In this document: piece by piece, positions 58,623 to 64,000 of the stretch | How positions within the stretch are numbered: the first letter of the stretch is position 1 | How the letters are laid out: every line of letters starts with the position of its first letter | Assembly (NCBI GenBank): GCA_036898135.1 | Contig: CM072522.1 | Coordinates: 8,382,186 to 8,446,185 of the forward strand | Direction of reading: 5' to 3' | Source of the DNA: Oncomelania hupensis | Lineage: Eukaryota > Mollusca > Gastropoda > Littorinimorpha > Pomatiopsidae | Length of the DNA stretch: 64,000 nucleotides | The notes under the pieces: generated by a model | Databases searched by the model: none | Told to the model about the DNA's origin: nothing | Seen by the model: the letters and a program-made list of their open reading frames with translations, nothing else | Translations under genes and position numbers: made by a program

Positions 58623-58956
58623 AAATTGAAGTGTTTACATTTTAAGCTTATTTTTAGTATTTACTAACTTCTACTTAACATGGTTTAGTTGTGTGGATGT
58701 GTCCCTGTGAGTGTGCGTATTGAAGTACAAGAACAACAAATAATTGTGTGGTCATTCTTTTGGTAATGTTTACAACCAGTTGCAATTTAAATGCCGAATG
58801 ACAGTTCAGTCAATTCGTGTATTGACCAGAGCATTTTTTTAAGACAATACACGTATTGACTGGAAAAAATGTTAGTCATTACATGTATTGCCTAGTGGTC
58901 ACAGTCAAAACACGAATTGACCGATTTTCTTAGACAATACACGTATTGACTGAATA

Positions 58957-59821
58957 CACAGATTGCCGGTAACATAATCTCTTCATTTTGAACCCTAGTA
59001 CTAGTAGCCTCCCGTACAGTGCCCGTTTCTCTCTCCAACTCCACAATTTCAACAGCCTATATTATTATTGACTTGACACTCATTCACTCCCTCTCTTTTT
59101 CTCTCTCTCTCTCTACTTCCCTCCCTCTTTCCCTCTATCAATTCTCTAGCATTATCATTAGGCGGCCATCTTGCCTAAAACCGGAAGCCACAAAATATAG
59201 GAAGGAAACGCTTGCTCACAATCGCACGAAGCCAATTTATTTATATTTCTTTTCTGTATTATTTTCTTCTCACAGCCGTCTGTCTTACTGATTATTCTTA
59301 TTGTTAATATTCTTTTTTTCCCACAAGTTTGCTGCGACATTTTCTCTCTTTTTTATTTTTTCTTTATTATTATTATTATTTTTTTTACAAAGTTTCCTGT
59401 TCAAACTGTTCGACGTCTATCCTAGTATATTGGTGTTTTCTTCCCTTTTTTTTTAAATTTTATTTTATTATTATTTTTTTTGTTGTTGTTGTTATGATTC
59501 ATGCATAACGATGTCAGCCTATTTTTCTTTTCTTTTGAAGCTGTACTCCGTCATGTTATGATTAATTTTTTTTACGGACTTGTTGCCAAAATAATTTATT
59601 ATCATTTACTTTTTGTGTGGACGGTGCATGAAGTTCGGACCTCTACTGTTAGACCACTCTCTTTTTGGATTATGTATACGCTTGCCGAGCTGTCGTCAGT
59701 CAGCGAGAAGGATGATGCTGACTGAGCTTGTGAAAGCGACGGTTGAACGGGTTAGGGTTTTGTTTAAAGTTAAAGTGAGAGGAAGAAAAAAGATGAGAGG
59801 CGGTTATTAGAAACATTTACC

Positions 59822-59828
<7 letters not shown>
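58957..59828. other. No gene recognised
   Basis: AT-rich DNA with (TTA)n and T-runs near 59360-59490. Confidence 0.5.
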
Positions 59829-59890
<62 letters not shown>

Positions 59891-59935
59891 ATCTCTCACT
59901 CTCTCACACTCTCTCTCACTCTCTCTCAAAGCCTC
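59829..59935 (+). repeat. (CT)n microsatellite with degraded end
   Basis: Perfect to about 59884, then variants with CACTCT. Confidence 0.92.
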
Positions 59936-60205
59936 TCAAAATCTATCATACAAGCCAATCTAACAATATTTATTTATTGTAAAAACAAGATAATATAAGA
60001 ATATTTTACACAAATTATACCCTTGTGCGATAAATAAATAAATGTTGTTTTAGTTCATTCTTGTGCAAATGAATTTGTAAGAAATAATACCGATTATTTA
60101 AATATGACGATGTCTAGCGCTCGGAGATAGAAAGGGAGAGAGAGAGATAGCACATACAATTGTATTAGGAATATCGTGAGGAAAACGGGGATAGGTGCGA
60201 GAGAA

Positions 60206-60207
<2 letters not shown>

Positions 60208-60240
<33 letters not shown>
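60208..60240 (+). repeat. Poly(G) run
   Basis: About 31 consecutive G. Confidence 0.92.
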
Positions 60241-60241
<1 letters not shown>

Positions 60242-62027
60242 ACGGGTGAATAAAGTAAATGGACTTTTCAGAAAAGAAAAAAAAACTTGACGACACAATG
60301 AAAAACTACAAGGGGACCCAATTAGTCTCAATATGACAGTAAGGACGGGAGACCACTCTTCCCCGCCTCAGCTCTCAAGGGAGTTAATTACTGCATGTTA
60401 CGTACTCCAGCGGCACCTGCGCCCCTTTTTGGTGAAAAGACAAGTCAAGAACAGAGGAAGATAACTAAGGCGGGCGGCGCTAGCTTTGAATGAGGAAAAT
60501 CTTGGACGGAAGTTGGGGGAAACTTTCATTTTTTTAAACACTAGAGCAAAGCGCACTTCATTATTTGGGATTAATTTTTCAACCAAGTTTTAAATAAAAT
60601 GTTGCTTAAATCAGTCAAGAAGGGCGTTATTGTATTGATTTTAATGTGGATTTTTGTTGTTGCTTTTGGAGAATGCCAATTTCTGAGCTTGAATAAGGCA
60701 TGTCGTGAACGGAAGTGGGTGCAGAGGTTGTGCTTTTTTTTTAAAAATATATTTTTATTATTATTATTTTAAATAGAAGAGTTGAGGACGAACCAATGTT
60801 TAAGACAGTTTAAAAACAACAATTATTTTATACGAGTCATGTGAGGATATAATTATGTTTTTGATTAGTGAGAGAGAGAGAGGGGGAGAAAGAAAGAGAG
60901 AATGTTTACAGGGTCTAGAGAGAAGAATGGGGGTGGGGAGGGAGTAGTCTCGAATGTTTAAAGTGTATGGAACGACCATCATAACTGTAGCCCAGTGCGT
61001 GCAGAGAAACCAAGGCACATTGGAAAGCCTGTCCTAAACTACTGACAGAGCACCAAGTAGACCACAATGGAGTCTGTAGTGTGTTGGCGGCGAAGCGTAC
61101 AGCCATCTCACTCTGTTGCCCCTCACTAATTACTCATTAGTTGTGGCTTCCCTCTTTTACAATACGGAGGTGCCACTGTCTTGGGTGGGTAGGAGTGAGG
61201 GGACGGGACGGGGCGTGGGAGAGGGGTCACTTTCTCTCCCCCGATTGCTCTCTGTCTCGCTATCTCTGTCGCTTGGACCCTCTTTCTGCCTTCCTCCTCT
61301 CCTCCCCCCCCTTCCCCCCCCCTCCCCCCCCCCCTTTGTCCTTTCCTCTCGGTATTCTCAATAATTAATAATTTTGTTCGTGCACCATCTTCTTCCACTT
61401 TCTTCCTCTTCTCTTTCTTTCCTATTTGTTTGTAGCCTCTCTCTCCCTCCCCAGGCCCATTGGACCTAACGCTAATAGCATATTATCTCATTTTTTGTGT
61501 TGGGTTTTTATAGGGGGGAGGGATGGTAGGGAGATGTGGAGGAGAGAGCGATGGGAGTGGGCGGGAGGGGAAGGGGGCTTGTTAGCTTGCAAGGAAGTAG
61601 GAGAGAGAGGCATTGTATTGACAACAAGGATACAGATTTTAGGCGGGAGCCTAAACTTACATCTTTCCTCCTATCATTCACAGTACTCGTTCTCCGTTAT
61701 TCAGTCATACATGCCAACGACTAAAGAAATAATTATAATAGCACGACAAAACCAATAACTGTAATAACTGTCATGCAGCATACGAGAGAGAAAGAGAAAC
61801 TTTTGAAACTTTTTTTTATATTAGGGATAACGATTTTAGACTAATTAATAAGTCTAATCTTCCAATCTGTCCATTAACAAATTAACATAGTAAAGAACCT
61901 TTAACATTAACTTGGAAATCATAGAAATCACATACACACACATGCACACACAGTCACAGTCATACCAATATCTTCATCATTATCTTTAAACAATTGTAGG
62001 CAACCACCCCACCCTATCCCCCACCCT
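60241..62027. other. No gene recognised
   Basis: It contains G- and C-rich runs at 61305-61335 and a hairpin-like TTAGACTAATTAATAAGTCT at 61836 similar to the flank of the (GA)n tract at 30498. Confidence 0.5.
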
Positions 62028-62112
62028 TATAATAATAATAATAATAATAATAATAAAATAATTATCATGATAATACTAATAATACTAATACTAATAATAC
62101 TAATACTAATAC

Positions 62113-62181
<69 letters not shown>

Positions 62182-62215
62182 CAACAACAACAATAATAAC
62201 AATTACAATAATAAT
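62028..62215 (+). repeat. (AAT)n with (AAC)n microsatellite
   Basis: AAT repeats with TACTAAT variants, ending in (CAA)n and directly abutting the LINE. Confidence 0.95.
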
Positions 62216-62221
62216 GAACAA

Positions 62222-63165
62222 CAATCGGTGTGCGTCAAGGATGCCTACTCTCTCCAACACTCTTCAACATCTTCCTAGAGCACATCATGTCAGATGCTTT
62301 TGCAGATCATGAAGGCACAGTCAGCATAGGGGGTAGAGCAATCTCCAATATTTGTTTTGCGGATGACATTGATGGATTGGCTGGAGAGGAACAAGAACTT
62401 GACCAACTGGTACAGAGGCTTGACACCACCTCCAGAGCTTATGGAATGGAAATAAGTGCAGAGAAGACCAAAATGATGACCAACAACACCAATGGCATCA
62501 ACACGGACATCAAAGTTCAAGGCCAATCCCTCAACACAGTGCATAGCTTCAAATATTTAGGAGCCATTGTATCAGACAATGGGTCCCGACAGGAAGTCCT
62601 CTCCAGGATCGCACAAACAACTGCTGCCCTGACAAGGTTGAAGCCCATTAGGAAACACAGGACCATCAGTCTACATTCCAAAGTAAGACTGCTGCGCTCC
62701 ATTGTAATCTCCATCTTCCTATATGCTTGCGAAGCATGAACCTCACAGCAAATCTCCAAAGAAGAATACAAAGCATGGAGATGAGGTGCTACAGAAGACT
62801 TCTGGGCATTTCCTATACCCAACACATCACCAACGACGAAGTCCGACAGACCATCACACAAGCCATTGGACAACACGATGACCTGCTCACAGTGGTGAAG
62901 AAACGGAAACTCAGATGATATGGCCACGTCACCAGATCATCAGGCCTTGCAAAGACTATTCTGCAAGGCACAGCGCAAGGAGGTAGAAGAAGAGGGAGAC
63001 CGAAAAAGAGGTGGGAGGACAACATTCGAGAATGGACTGGTTTGACACTGAGCGAAGCCATCAGGGCTGCTGAGGACAGAGAAAGATGAAGTATGCTGGT
63101 TAAACGATCATCTGTGGTGCCCTACGACCTCCGGGTTACGGGACAGGATATGATAGGATAGGACA
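62222..63165 (+). mobile_element. RTE-like LINE, longest copy: RT palm to 3' end
   Basis: It encodes GVRQGCLLSPTLFNIFL, the RT box before the active site, then CFADDIDGLAG with the catalytic F-A-D-D, then YGMEISAEKTK and FKYLGAIVSDNGS, as one frame to about 62737. After a frameshift it continues NLQRRIQSMEMRCYRRLLG and RRRGRPKKRWEDN. Two further stops (in LR*YGHV and ER*SML) and 5' truncation make it inactive. The tail is GGGACAGGATATGATAGGAT. Confidence 0.92.
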
Positions 63166-63263
63166 ATAATAATAATAATAATTTTTATTATTTCTACTAA
63201 CACCACCATCACCACCATTATCATCACTATTATTATTTTAACAAGAATATTATAATGATGACG

Positions 63264-63264
<1 letters not shown>

Positions 63265-63325
<61 letters not shown>
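63265..63325 (+). repeat. (AAT)n microsatellite
   Basis: About 20 units. 63326-63752 shows nothing recognised. Confidence 0.95.
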
Positions 63326-63328
<3 letters not shown>

Positions 63329-63752
63329 TAGATACATAAATATATAATAATTAATTATAAAAAAAATAATTACTTGAAAAACTGTGTTATCATATCAAAA
63401 TATATCACTTTTATAATTAATTTTGCAGATGCTTAAATAGGTTATTTTTTAAAGAAAATATTGTGTCGCAATGTTTACACTCCATGCGTAGAGAGTTCCA
63501 TACAGCAACTCCATTAAATGATAGGCTATTTTTGTATAAATCAAATACGAGGTAGGGGTAGTTTATAATTATAAAGTCTATGCCTATCAACTGGCTTAGT
63601 AAAAAAATATTTCAAGGTATGCAGGTGTTTCTCCGTGTGTGATTTTGAACATAAGGATAGCTGTATGAAATATAAATTGTTTTTGAAGTGGTAGTATTCG
63701 GAGTTCGTTGTATTTTTCATTAGTTGTAATATATTATTCTTAATATTGTAAT

Positions 63753-63986
<234 letters not shown>

Positions 63987-64000
63987 CTGGTTTTTGTTTT

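Larger units (their letters stand above)
57021..58956. mobile_element. DNA element with long terminal inverted repeats built from CAATACGTGTATTG motifs
   Basis: 57021-57210 and about 58805-58956 are inverted copies. Blocks such as CAATACGTGTATTGTCT, TCAATTCGTGTTTTGACTGT, and GACCACTAGGCAATACATG then TAATGAC appear in reverse order and complement on the right. The interior carries a short frame at 57490 (MDTNENEEKFLNKLAEILV) broken by a solo LTR, and a (CT)n tract. Superfamily not recognised; no target duplication found. Confidence 0.75.

Overview
This is an intron-rich, repeat-saturated animal sequence with no bacterial features. The mix of very long (CT)n/(GA)n, (ATT)n and (CAT)n microsatellites, several tRNA-derived SINE families, RTE-like LINE fragments with pentanucleotide tails and a Ty3/Gypsy element suggests a lophotrochozoan, most likely a marine mollusc (gastropod or similar). 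That taxonomic call is inference from repeat style, not from a diagnostic gene. Layout: 1-32 kb holds no exon I can support. It contains microsatellites, minisatellites, truncated SINEs and LINEs, a 455-bp hAT-like terminal-inverted-repeat element (3485-3939), a 567-bp foldback element (21234-21800) and two tiny retroposed 3' ends with perfect target-site duplications. From 32342 to at least 55271 lies the one host gene I can support, on the + strand. Five phase-compatible exons (32342-32461, 37619-37721, 42870-42907, 54203-54302, 55237-55271) encode the N-terminal part of an E-protein class bHLH transcription factor (TCF4/TCF12/TCF3; Drosophila daughterless). The first exon looks like an alternative start exon, preceded by a cluster of CRE-type TGACGTCA sites. 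The bHLH region would lie beyond the right edge. The introns are transposon graveyards. The main one (42908-54202) holds LINE remnants, a nested stack of SINE/solo-LTR/SINE/SINE insertions (45416-46868) and a young antisense Ty3/Gypsy retrotransposon (48155-53706). The latter has same-length 635-bp LTRs with no difference seen by eye, a perfect 5-bp target duplication (GCCGG) and one 1165-aa open reading frame. That frame runs Gag, zinc knuckle, protease, integrase, then only pieces of reverse transcriptase in scrambled order. Integrase upstream of RT is the unusual order described for Gmr1-like Ty3/Gypsy elements, and the catalytic RT and RNase H are missing, so this recent copy must have been mobilised in trans. 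From 55.3 kb to the end there is intron or downstream sequence with RTE-like LINE copies, a long-TIR DNA element (57021-58956) interrupted by an older solo LTR of the same LTR lineage, and microsatellites up to the window edge.
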